Part shown: positions 1 to 10,035 of the stretch, in pieces | How positions within the stretch are numbered: position 1 is the stretch's first letter | How the letters are laid out: every line of letters starts with the position of its first letter | NCBI GenBank assembly: GCA_001929475.1 | Contig: LXFE01003564.1 | Coordinates: forward strand, 141 to 20,705 | DNA: 20,565 nucleotides | Origin: Neolecta irregularis DAH-3 | Taxonomy: Eukaryota; Ascomycota; Neolectomycetes; Neolectales; Neolectaceae | Direction: 5' to 3' | Program-made: the position numbers and the translations under genes | The notes under the pieces: model-generated | The model's database searches: none | The model's input: the letters and a program-made list of their open reading frames with translations, nothing else | Told to the model about the DNA's origin: nothing

Positions 1-323
1 CAACATCGCAAACTGCTCGACCGTGTCAGACCAGGCGGGGCTCGCGTGCCTGTGCACGACCGCCATCCAGAACGGGCTCGAGGCCTGCCAGCTGTGCCTC
101 ACCTCTGCCGACGCCGGCGGCTCCAACCAGTATCTGATCTCCTTCCTGCTCCACTGGTACGCGCCCTGTCCCGCTGCTCCACTGACCCTCCAGCGCCAAC
201 AACCTCCCCAGCTCCAACGGCACCGCCCCGAGCCCCGCCGCCCCGCACTCCGCCGCCACCCGCCCCGCCGCCCAGACCGCCGCCCTCGCTGCGCTGCTCT
301 TGTTCCTGCTCGCCGCCCTGTAG
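1..323 (+). CDS. 3' end of a secreted Cys-containing protein with GPI-anchor-type C-terminus (partial)
   Basis: Seen: the reading frame enters from the left edge (first full codon at 2) and runs to 156. A 37-nt GT-AG intron (157-193) follows, then exon 194-323 ending in TAG. The visible part has six cysteines (ANCS, ACLC, ACQLCL, then LLHC across the splice), then an Ala/Pro/Ser/Thr-rich linker with an N-glycosylation sequon (NGT). It ends in about 15 hydrophobic Ala/Leu residues directly before the stop. That layout (Cys domain, low-complexity linker, C-terminal hydrophobic tail) is typical of fungal GPI-anchored cell-surface proteins. Without the splice the frame instead continues into an Arg/Pro-rich string, which is not credible. 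The exons are far richer in G and C, especially at third positions, than any other gene here. The N-terminus and signal peptide lie outside the window. The specific function cannot be told. Confidence 0.6.
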
Positions 324-707
324 CCGCGAAGCCGCTGTTTGTTCTGTATTAGTCTGTTAGTCTGTTTTCTGGCGCTGTGGTCATAGATATCAATGCATAG
401 ATTTTGTTCCTCATGGCTCCCATCCTCCTATTCATACGGGTGCATTATTCGGCATTTATACATTCATGCCAGGCATTATTCGTGCAAGTGCAATCAACAG
501 CAATATTTACGCACCAATACACATCAATATATCATAGAGGGGATCTCCACAAGACCCGATGCTTAATTTCCCGACCAGGAGGAGGTTCCAGCTACATAAA
601 CGCCAAGTGAAAGTATACAAAGGTAAACACATCCCTCGGAACGCTAGACAAATCCCCAACTATAACAAACGAATGTTGAATGAATGAAAGTTTGACAACA
701 GTCCCCA
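324..707. other. Convergent intergenic region, no gene seen
   Basis: About 380 bp between the stop codons of the left-edge gene and the kinase. It is AT-rich and abruptly different in composition from the preceding exon. No coding frame, RNA or repeat could be supported. Confidence 0.6.
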
Positions 708-2172
708 TCAAGCAGAATCTTCCCAGACTGGCAATGCATTCCAGAAATCATCGTCTCCGTCATCAAACAGTTCTCCCAGCTCGGAGCTTTCAGATGAGCT
801 CAAGGCACGTGGTCGTCCAAGCCCGGTTCCAACGCACCCAACACTTTTACTCATCGTTTCTTCGTCTTCAGTGAGATCACTCCAGCTGACACCAAACTTC
901 ATGTGTGATCGAGCTGGCTGATAGCTGGAGCTGCTCCCCAAATTGACTTTTCGTGCTTTTTGAATCTTCATAGGTGTGAAAGAATGCCCAATACTTGCTC
1001 CCAAAGCAGAATCAGCATCATCTTCAGGCATAGTTTCCATTCGGTTGAATAAATGTTCATTCGTCGGACCAGCAGACTGGATTTTCTGCGGCTGAGCGGC
1101 AAGACGCGATTGCCAGGGAAAGGCAGAAAACGCCGCAGACTGAACACTAGGCGTTCGCAATGGTTGTCGATTCTTCGTTGCTAAAACATACACGAAATTG
1201 TCCGCTTCAGAAATGCTAATTCTTCGGTAATCGTCAGACTCTTCGAAAACCTCAAAATCGTTGGTCCATTCGACAACATGGAGGACGGCCTCTCGCATGG
1301 CAGAGAGCGAGCGTTTAGAAGGATCGAGTTGAAGCGCATGACGAAGGACGTTGTAGGTGTCCTCGGTCATTGATGGTAACGCATCCATAAGGGATATCGG
1401 ATCTAAAGTCAGAAAGCCGATAAAGATCACAAGCACCTCGAGCAAAGTCTGCAAAAATGGGGTCAGACATGTCTGGAGACTTGAAGATATTCTTCCCAAA
1501 GACAACATTCAACAAAACAATACCAACAGACCAGATATCAGCCTTCTCAGCCGAGTATTCTAGACCGTCAAATTGCTCAGGTGCCATATAGCGATCACTG
1601 CCACAACCAATTTCGTCACTGGCTTCGTTCAGGGTCGCCAGCCCAAAATCGGCTAGCTTGACCTTGACACCTCCTTCTGGTTTAACGCTGAGAAGGAGAT
1701 TCTCTGGCTTGACATCTCGATGGTAAACGCGCATCTTATGGCAGTACATGATGGCATCAATGACCTGAAGCATGAGGTTGCGGATACTTTCGGTTTCCTT
1801 GGGGGCTCTGTCAGTGCTAATAGCTTCGTACAAATCTCCAAGCGGGCAGTACTCCATGACGATGAATCTCGTAGTTCGATTGTCAAAGGATTCGTTAAAG
1901 CGAACAACATGCTTGGATTCCAATCTCTGAAGGATTTTGAGTTCACGGCTCAGGGGTTCATCTTTTGAGACGCATTTTATAGCAACAAGATTCTTCCAGT
2001 CATCGGCAAAGTTGAGTCGGAGATCTCTGGCAAGGATGACAAGGCCAAAGGATCCACGGTTGAGTGTGTTGATGACTTGGTAACGCCTAGATGTAGAATT
2101 AGCATAAGCGCAGCATAGAGGCACATACCCTTTCAGGACAGTACCGATAGGAATATCCTGGACTTTGCTCAT
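708..2172 (-). CDS. Ser/Thr protein kinase, Ran1/Ksp1-like
   Basis: Exons 2172-2129, 2086-1437 and 1402-708 give 462 aa from ATG to stop. The introns are 42 nt (2128-2087, branch-like GCTAAT, a multiple of three without stops) and 34 nt (1436-1403). The kinase fold is complete: glycine loop NRGSFG (24-29), VAIK with Lys52, catalytic HRDVKPEN with Asp139, DFG at 161-163, then GCGSDRYMAPEQF in the activation segment and DIWSVGIVLLN. This signature is that of the fungal Ran1/Ksp1/Sks1 group, which links nutrient state to growth, meiosis or filamentation (family knowledge). The roughly 190-residue tail after the kinase domain is Ser-rich and acidic, with a SWSDLTEDEE patch and an acidic aromatic end (DDDFWNALPVWED), features I associate with this group. 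The 42-nt intron removes a 14-residue insert just before the glycine loop, which is why I splice it. The exact ortholog is uncertain. Confidence 0.85.
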
Positions 2173-2700
2173 TAGGCGAACTCCGAGAGACGTGCAAATG
2201 GAACAGTGGTGCTTATATGCGTTTTGGATGCAGATGCAGACAAATGTGGATTATTGGAGATAGGAATAGAGTCCAGCATGAAATCGCACAGCGGGGTTCC
2301 TGGTGTAGCCGAACGGGAGTCAGTATTCGGATTACAGTTGCATCTAACAGACGGCGAGGGCTGGGCGAGATGCAGAAGTGCTTTCGAAAGGGAAGAAAGG
2401 GGTATACGGCGTAAGAAGCACAAGCTCGCGGGTTAGATGGAATGGGGGATGGGGATGGAGAGGGACGGTATATAAGGGCAACAGTGTGTGGGGGATGATA
2501 GAAGGGTGTGGTGGGTGGAAGTTGGTTTTTATAAAGTGGGCGGGGGTGTGTGGGTCCGGTGATTGGGAGTGGAGCGATTCTGTTTCTGGGTTGGCGCCAG
2601 CGTGTCGTTTCCGTCTTTCCAGAAGCCTCCAGATGTCTCATCTGCACGGTGACGCGCAAGGTGGCTGCAGGCGGATGCGCTACAAAAGGGGCGCTTTATT
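2173..2700 (-). promoter_or_regulatory. Probable upstream region of the kinase gene
   Basis: No gene is credible here on either strand. Read on the kinase strand, 2430-2560 is pyrimidine-rich, as in many fungal promoters, and contains TATA-like words around 2466-2476 and 2525-2533. These sit roughly 300-350 bp before the ATG, so a long leader would be implied. This is inference from position and composition only. Confidence 0.3.
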
Positions 2701-2739
2701 CCTCTCCTGCCACCAGATAAGGAAAGCTATGCGCTGAAT

Positions 2740-2834
2740 GCATAGTAAACGGGCAGATGTATGGGATGTATGCATAGTCAACGGCAGATGTATAGGGTAT
2801 ATGCATAGTAAACGAAGCCTGGCATGGAATGTAT
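2740..2834. repeat. Three tandem copies of a ~32-bp repeat
   Basis: Units 2740-2771, 2772-2802 and 2803-2834 each begin GCATAGT(A/C)AACG and end ATG(G/T)AT-like, at 32, 31 and 32 bp. Copies one and two share GGCAGATGTAT in the middle; copy three differs there. It is a short minisatellite with no coding potential, in a gene-free stretch. Confidence 0.8.
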
Positions 2835-3670
2835 GCGGTATTTAGTGCCGAGGAGACATTCCAAGGGGACCGAGTAATTGCTGCGGCGAACCTGCTGGAC
2901 CGCTCTTCCACTTTACGACATCCGCATGGCCTGCCAAATGCCTGTATGTCAGTCACCACCCAGTCCAGTGTAAAAACTCCCACTGAATACATTCTTACTC
3001 GAACCATGCCCTTCATGTCACCCTGTGATGCTTGGCTGCATCTCTTCATAATCTAATCTACCCCATACGCCTCTAGCTATTCCGGAGTGCAAATCGGGAC
3101 ATTGGATGAACAGAGGTCCGCAACTGGCTACTTTGAACCCCTTTGAAATAGCACATCTACCGTTATTCACTGCCAAACAGACAACCTCGTGAAGACCAAT
3201 AAGCAAATAGCCCCAATATTCCTATATGAAATTTACGCCTAGAGTTTGAAAGTACCCTTGGAAACGGTGAGTCATTTTCCTTGAAACACCACGAGATCGA
3301 GACAGAAATAAAACAATTATTTAATGCCAAGAATCTTCTCAGACAGGACCCCAACTTGTTCAGTTTATTGAATGTCAATGAGGATGTTGGATTTTTGAGT
3401 ACCTTGAATGACTAAAATGCCGCTCCCAGTTGATCTCTGAAATCTCCCCGCGATCACCACAAACAACAATTCCCACATTAGGTAATTTTCAAATACAAAG
3501 GATCTGGAAATCGAATTGGACCTGCACTCGCGTTAAAATTAGCAAACTTGAATATTCTATATTGCAAATGAGATATACTTGCTCCGTCAGATGTAGGGCG
3601 AAACTTGCAGCAGACAACAGATGTGGGATTGTATCAATATTGATGACCGCACATCCCCATTGCCACTTCG
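2835..3670. other. Gene-free stretch
   Basis: About 840 bp between the two minisatellites. Short frames exist on both strands but none has family resemblance, consistent start context or credible splice structure. I see no RNA gene here. Confidence 0.5.
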
Positions 3671-3895
3671 TTACATATCAGAATAAGATTTATCTGCAAT
3701 GTATCCAATCACCTCCACTGTATATCGTTACATATCAAAATAAGATTTATCGGCAATGTATCCAATCACCTCCACTGTACATCGTTACATATCATAATAA
3801 GATTTATCGGCAATGTATCCAATCACCTCCTCTGCACATCGTTACATATCACAATACGATTTATCTGCAATTTAACCCACCTCCACTGCACGTCG
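3671..3895. repeat. Four tandem copies of a 57-bp minisatellite
   Basis: Copies begin TTACATATCA at 3671, 3728, 3785 and 3842. The first three are exactly 57 bp; the last is 54 bp and diverged (TTTAACCC replaces GTATCCAATC). The period is a multiple of three, so a plus-strand frame (3430-3903) stays open through the array. However, differences between copies fall on all codon positions and change residues (CTG/CGG, CAG/CAA/CAT/CAC). The open frame is therefore probably a by-product of the period and not a selected protein. Confidence 0.9.
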
Positions 3896-4157
3896 TTCTT
3901 TGACACTGAAGCAGAGAATATTTACTGCGTTCAAGATGTATACAGATACATGACAAAGGGAGATTTCCAAGGAGGGAAATTCACTCGGGAGATTGGTTCG
4001 AGTTTCATCGCACACATGATTAAAGTGCTTCCGGGTGTGAATAATTAAAGGGGATGAAAGAATGTTACATCCGCCCTAACATGGTTTTCATCTTTCCCTC
4101 GACTTTAAAACTACAAAATCTTCCCTATCCGGGATAGTCTGATAATTTGCCAGCCGA

Positions 4158-4881
4158 TCATAAACATCCCATGCCAGCCAGATTATCTTCTGCACCGGTA
4201 TCGACAATATTTTGAAATTTGGGATATTTCAATAATTCGCGAATATCCTCAAAGTAACTCGAATTCTTTGCTATTTCTATCGATTCCTCCGTTATCTTCG
4301 CTGGGATATAGACGTTGATCGTCGGTTTTTTTGGAAGAGATGAATCAAGGACTGCCAAAAACGACGAGTTTTCAGAAGGTCCTACCTCGTCCGTCATCAG
4401 TATAGGCTGCGGAATTTTCGTCAGAGGTTGACTGGAACAAATGATATTAGGGCTACGTTTGTTAATCTTCAATAATTCTTGCGGATGTGATATCGTGGTA
4501 AATCCGGTGAAAATTTGTGTATTCCATTTCGCAAAGGTGCCGTAACCCAAGAGCCAAAAATCGCAGCGACAACGAGTTCAACCGACTCTAAAGGCGGATG
4601 TGATTTCGCCAGTTCTCCTAATTCATGCTGTATCGCTTTATCCGAGAAAGGTATTCTTATTGTTTAGCACCCATGATCTTCGTAGCAAATACCAGTTGTT
4701 TATTTTCTAATAGCCTAGACGGTGAAAGATCCGCAAATTCTTGTATTCTAGAGTGATCGCAGACAAATTTATTAGTTTCAACTGTGAACTGACGAAATTC
4801 TCTTTGATATTTATGGAATCTGTACGGAATCGCTAGCAACATGAGGATGGTATTTAGGCTGTAGATTGGTAAGGTATCCAT
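4158..4881 (-). pseudogene. Unidentified, possibly broken minus-strand gene
   Basis: A frame starts at ATG 4881 (MDTLPIYSLNTI) and stops at 4657. A second frame continues around 4650-4500 (…ELGELAKSHPPLESVEL…) and a third runs 4550-4158 (ends in TGAEDNLAGMGCL). The composition is protein-like in each, and the joins could be introns. For example, a donor at the GTATTTG near 4692 with branch-like GCTAAAC fits a 37-nt intron, but that splice runs into a stop after five codons. A 65-nt version restores a frame but is longer than almost all other introns here. I recognise no family. It may be a decayed gene, a gene with a frameshift, or chance. No function is proposed. Confidence 0.22.
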
Positions 4882-4965
4882 AGAAGCTAGAGCACTTAAA
4901 TACTTAAACAGCGGAAAGATTTACAACAAATAGTGGGATGGCGGACCAAGCCTAGACTTGCTATT

Positions 4966-5055
4966 AAGTCCAAGTGTGGCCTGTGGGCTTACTTGCTTAT
5001 TTGGATATTAAGGCTTGCTTGCTTGGACTTGCTTGATAACTTACTTGCTTGCTAG
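4966..5055. repeat. TTGC-rich array with a 9-bp inverted repeat
   Basis: ACTTGCTTGCTTGG-like words repeat irregularly over 4989-5055. AAGTCCAAG at 4966-4974 is the exact reverse complement of CTTGGACTT at 5022-5030. Such clustered short words flank many DNA transposons as subterminal repeats (family knowledge), but no transposon end or target duplication could be fixed here. Confidence 0.45.
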
Positions 5056-5433
5056 GATAGATTTGATAGATTTTTGGCATTGCTGCAACTGCGAGTCTTG
5101 GGGAGGAGCGGTCGGGCGGCTAACCACGCTGAGAATAGGAGATTATTATAATATTTGGTATTTTTCCCGCTATGCCGAAAGGACTGGTTCTGCTCTATCA
5201 AACCTTTTTTGACTTCATCTTCTTATAATTCAACTTTGACAACTTCAATTTCTCAAACTTTGGGCTTGAAGTCGGTTTGGCATGATTGATCTGGTCATTA
5301 TAGCAAGAGGATTCTTGTGATCAGAGTTGACACATACAACATGAAGGCTCCTCAAGTTTGTCTTTGCCAGCACGAGAGAACCGAGGATCTAGTCTTGTTT
5401 GGCAAGTTGTTACTGATTATCACTAAATCCTGT

Positions 5434-5956
5434 CTAGGTTAGTTCACTATCAGACGAAGATTCCTCATTGACGGGATAATAAGCTTCAGCTTCGGTCTGA
5501 TCATCTGCTGGGAGCTCATCAGCTGTTCTGTAAGCAGACGAAGCAGCAGTTTCAAATTCTTCCCCAGTTATAGAGATTTCAGATATGGGTCAAGGTTTGG
5601 ATTTAAGTCACTACCTACTTGTAGTATGCAATAGTTAAACCTAAGCTCACTAGGAATTCTATGCCCTAAGCCTCGAAAATAAAGCCTTATATCTTGCTTC
5701 TTCGGGCCTTTAAACTTCCCTGCTTGTAAAACACACTCTTGGTGGTCAAATTGAGTAATCCAAGCAGCTTAGCAGTGTTCCCATTCTTGGGTTCTTCATG
5801 TAATCTTTCATCTGCTGTTACAATTGACAGCTCCTCAACCTCTTCATCTGACTCCCGCTCTACCTCTGGGTCAAATTGGGAGGTAATGAACTCCTCAATA
5901 TCATCTGGTCTACCGTGTGTAGCCTCCTCTGCCAGGTTAAGATAATGAGTATCCAT
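5434..5956 (-). pseudogene. Acidic minus-strand fragments, possibly transposon-derived
   Basis: Two stretches on the same strand read like protein. From ATG 5956 to the stop at 5687 there are 89 residues rich in Glu/Asp (EEFITSQFDPEVERESDEE, then VTADE) ending KARRSKI. From 5591 to 5434 there is an open segment without a start codon, again acidic (DELPADDQTEAEAYYP, ending ESSSDSEL). Upstream of 5956 the same frame meets a TAG but remains protein-like. The acidic run followed by TADE and a basic end recalls C-terminal tails of pogo/Tigger-type DDE transposases; that is a weak resemblance from memory and no catalytic core is visible. A decayed mobile element is the simplest reading, given the repeats on both sides. 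A host gene with unrecognised introns is possible. Confidence 0.3.
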
Positions 5957-6595
5957 AGCATCATGGATCTAGGCCACATGCTTTAATCTTGTAATAGTGG
6001 AATGGAGTTCCGTGTATTCTTTTTATAATGAATTTCGCATTAATATTCACTTGCAGTTGAGTCTGTAGTTGTATCCAACCGATGGCAGCAACTGAGACAC
6101 CAGAGTCACAGAACGAGTCAGCTGGCCATGAACGGAAGGATGCAAGAGGAACCGCGGAGGCTCGGAATTAAACCCTTATCCTACCTCCGACCCGAAGAGC
6201 CGGATATGGGGGATGCCCACGAGCGACGTTCTATATCATAAACTATACAAGGTAGCTCTATCCCGACAAACCGGAGAGCCTTGGTATTAGTTACTTTCTT
6301 GAAAAGTAACGCCCGACTATTCGGCACGACTCTAAGGCTCACGAGTATCTGGTACGAATATGGCACACGTGGTTCCTTTCACTGTGGAAGGAAGTCGCTT
6401 TTGTTTTACGTTTCTTTGATCTTTGTCTAGTCACGACAAGTGACGTGGCTGTCTGTCTCCTATATGTAGTACTGTAGCAGTAAGAGTCACAGTTCTTATG
6501 ATAGGAATCATGAAGGCATATCTCACGTGGAGATGTTATCTGTAAGCTTAACGCCAGAAGTTACAAATAAGACCAGGATATGTTTCTAGTCTAAG
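5957..6595. other. Gene-poor stretch left of the LTR-like segment
   Basis: A 29-codon plus-strand frame at 6082-6171 (MAATETPESQ…) and a 61-codon minus-strand frame near 6181-6366 are the only notable frames; neither has recognisable family features. If the segment at 6596-6875 is a true LTR, this could be decayed internal sequence, but no polypurine tract, primer-binding site or pol motif is visible. Confidence 0.3.
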
Positions 6596-6617
6596 TGTTG
6601 TAACTCCGTACAGGGAC

Positions 6618-6653
6618 ATACCTAGCCTAAGTGTTGTAACTCAGGCTAGGTAT
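6618..6653. repeat. Perfect 11-bp inverted repeat (hairpin, 14-nt loop)
   Basis: Left arm ATACCTAGCCT (6618-6628) and right arm AGGCTAGGTAT (6643-6653) are exact reverse complements. The 14-nt loop carries the second copy of TGTTGTAACT. Confidence 0.85.
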
Positions 6654-6770
6654 AACTACAAACTCCGCTACTTATTCCACCAACGCCTAATTACTGTATT
6701 GGTAATACCGGCTGGATATATCCTTTTATCATTATTATATAAACCTGTCACATTACGCATACCTAACCAT

Positions 6771-6833
6771 GTCCACGTATTGAGGTTAGGGTTAATGCTC
6801 TCATGTATATGGGTGTCCACGTACCGAGGTTAG
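6771..6833. repeat. Direct repeat of a 19-bp word
   Basis: GTCCACGTA(TT/CC)GAGGTTAG occurs at 6771-6789 and 6815-6833 with two mismatches, 44 bp apart, just upstream of the AATAAA-like signal. Confidence 0.8.
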
Positions 6834-7072
6834 AATAAAGCTTAGTCTTATTCGTACTTGGGTCATCGTCTTACAGTAGCCGCCCATTTGTAGGCTCTTG
6901 GATATGCTCTATTCCTCCAAGCAAAAAAAAGAATCTATTTCGTTTTATCCAGTTTGTCAGAATTCCCCAGATTCCACAACCACAACCTGTGTGCGACAAG
7001 TACCAAAGCGCAATACACTCATAGTAATACACAGGCTGCGGTTTGAGTTTTTGTGGGATTCTGCACTGACTT

Positions 7073-7123
7073 GTGTTCTGTCCCACCTGTGGAATCCACC
7101 AACCCCACCATGGGACATGACAC
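7073..7123. repeat. Imperfect 13-bp inverted repeat
   Basis: GTGTTCTGTCCCA (7073-7085) pairs with TGGGACATGACAC (7111-7123) at 11 of 13 positions, including a perfect TGTCCCA/TGGGACA. It lies in the 430-bp gene-free stretch (6876-7303) before the adenosine kinase start. That stretch also holds a TATATATC word at about 7175, some 130 bp before the ATG, a possible TATA element. Confidence 0.55.
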
Positions 7124-7303
7124 TTGGATAATTCGTAGACAGACCAAAGAAGAGTTAAAAAACAGGGGCGCTTTATATATCATCTATAAAATTACATGTA
7201 TCAAATCGATACAAGTTAGTTGTTCGTAAATCTTGCTTGGTGGGCAGCACGATCCAGTCTCAAGTCTTTCACCGCACAAGCGAACGTGTTAATCACACTT
7301 GCC

Positions 7304-8557
<1,254 letters not shown>

Positions 8558-8935
8558 ATCTGAAAGGCTAATATCTATTAGATACCCATATCCAAAGCAG
8601 ACATTTGTCAAGTAGTGTTTATTCACTGCGTTTTATTTACAGTTATGAATAGATCTGAAGGGTAGAGAGAAAAAAGGGAGATGTTGATACATGTGCTCAC
8701 TCGTCCTAATGTTCTACATCGTTTTCATACAGTCGCTTCTTACTAGAGATTACAAGTGTCTCCAGAAAGATATTTCCATTCTTGGGGTTGCCCATATTTG
8801 AATAGAATATTGCACTCCCTAATCGATACGCGACTACCCTCAATATGGGCCAGGGTCAAGGCACGAACATTATCTTATTCATATAATCATGTACACATAT
8901 GACAAAACGTCAACTTCCCAACTTTCTTGAAGTGG
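8558..8935. other. Convergent intergenic region, no gene seen
   Basis: 378 bp between the adenosine kinase and aquaporin stop codons, presumably holding both 3' ends. No reading frame or repeat could be supported. Confidence 0.6.
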
Positions 8936-10035
8936 TTATACTTCATTCTCGGTCACTAGTTGGTTTCTATCTTTAATCACTTGAGAAACTTTACTAGCAT
9001 TACTCCCGGTTTCGTCGCCGTCCTGGCCAGGCATGACAGTCTCATATTCGAGCACCTGAACATTTAGTAGTTTTCTTGCCGCAGTGGTATCAACTACCTT
9101 TAGCATTTTATAAAACCCGGCAGCAAGAATAGCACCCAAATATGGGCCGACCCCTGAAAGTATTAATGGAATATAGCATCGGGAGATCACAATATATCCA
9201 ATGGTATCCTTTAAAAGATCTCGCTACTACTGCAGGCCCAAAAGATCTCGCTGGGTTCAGGGATCCTCCGGTATAATAAACGCCGACCAACTCGGCAATG
9301 AACAAACTCAACCCAATAACCAACGGTGCGAGGAAGGTCGCTTTATGCTGTATCGTCAATTCCTCAAGCCTCTTGATTAGGGGGTACCTTCTCAGCAGCA
9401 AGCATGAAAATCGTCAACATCAATTCGGCAGTCAAAAACATTTCTATGAAGAGTCCTTGAGTTATAGAGGCACCGCCTCCAAGCCCCGTTGCAACATTCA
9501 GACTTCCAGGCAATAAAGCTTCTATAATCGCAGCACCAATTATGCCTCCGAGTATTTGCGAAATCGACAGTAATGCTGCTCTAAACTATCATTCAAAGGA
9601 CCAAATGAAAGATCTATTACCGAAGTGGTGTAATAGCCCCTGCAATTGCGAGACCTAAGGAAATTGCGGGATTGAACAATCCTCCGCTTATTCGGTAAAA
9701 TATCCACACATTTACGGCAAGCGAAAATCCAAACGACAAAGAAATATACAAAAGCTGCGAATTGTTTGTATCACCTGACGGCGAATTTGCACTACAAGAT
9801 GTTACCGATTCCTTGAAATTTCAAAACGCGCCGAGTTACTTTGCAACATTCGTTCCGCCCAGTGCGAATATCATGAAGAGAGCCGTCCCCACGAGCTCGC
9901 CCAACTGCTTTTCAGATACCTAGAACGCAGACAAGATACCATTGCAACAAAGTCTACTTTTAGCCTAATGTTGCGACTTAAGACCTTACGATTTTTCATT
10001 TTGAGATCTCGGAATCCTGGCGTCTTGGATATCAT
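8936..10035 (-). CDS. Aquaporin (MIP family), orthodox-type fungal water channel
   Basis: Exons 10035-9940, 9904-9840, 9791-9621, 9580-9388, 9347-9191, 9153-9098 and 9055-8936 give 285 aa with six membrane segments. The family core is clear: [15 protein letters not shown] (TM1), [13 protein letters not shown] (TM2), first box NPA at 94-96, [12 protein letters not shown] (TM3), [16 protein letters not shown] (TM4), [15 protein letters not shown] (TM5), second box NPARS at 206-210, and [19 protein letters not shown] (TM6). Ser after NPAR, instead of Asp, and no long loop argue for a water channel over a glycerol facilitator. Predicted filter residues by alignment to AQP1 are Phe74, Glu194, Gly203 and Arg209. 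The tail carries LEYE, as in fungal homologues. Introns are 35-48 nt; the last (9097-9056, 42 nt) is in frame and stop-free. An optional 33-nt in-frame intron within exon 1 (GTAAGG donor) cannot be excluded and would shorten the N-terminus. Confidence 0.92.

Larger units (their letters stand above)
6596..6875 (+). mobile_element. LTR-like segment (possible solo LTR)
   Basis: The segment begins TGTTGTAAC and ends CTTACA, giving TG…CA ends with short inverted TGT/ACA termini. It has the internal order expected of an LTR read on the plus strand: a TATA-type box (ATTATATAAAC, about 6732-6742), then about 90 bp further an AATAAAG polyadenylation-like signal (6834-6840), close to the 3' end. It also holds a perfect 11-bp inverted repeat and a duplicated 19-bp word (separate entries). 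Against: the flanks do not show a target-site duplication, no second copy is in the window, and TGTTGTAACTC also recurs at 6632-6642, so the left end is ambiguous. Confidence 0.35.

Noticed and set aside
26-352. Long Arg/Pro-rich frames at the left edge on both strands
   Set aside because: They arise from GC-rich sequence read in the wrong frame or through the 37-nt intron; the spliced frame gives a coherent anchored protein.
2213-2659. 148-codon minus-strand frame upstream of the kinase
   Set aside because: Pro/Pro-Ser low-complexity translation of a pyrimidine-rich promoter strand; no conserved features.
3430-3903. 157-codon plus-strand frame through the 57-bp repeats
   Set aside because: It is open because the repeat period is divisible by three. 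Changes between copies are not biased to third positions and there is no family resemblance.
6876-7140. A MITE formed by GTGGGATT/ATTCCAC-like inverted words
   Set aside because: The inverted matches are short and interrupted, with no clear termini or target duplication; only the 13-bp imperfect repeat was kept.
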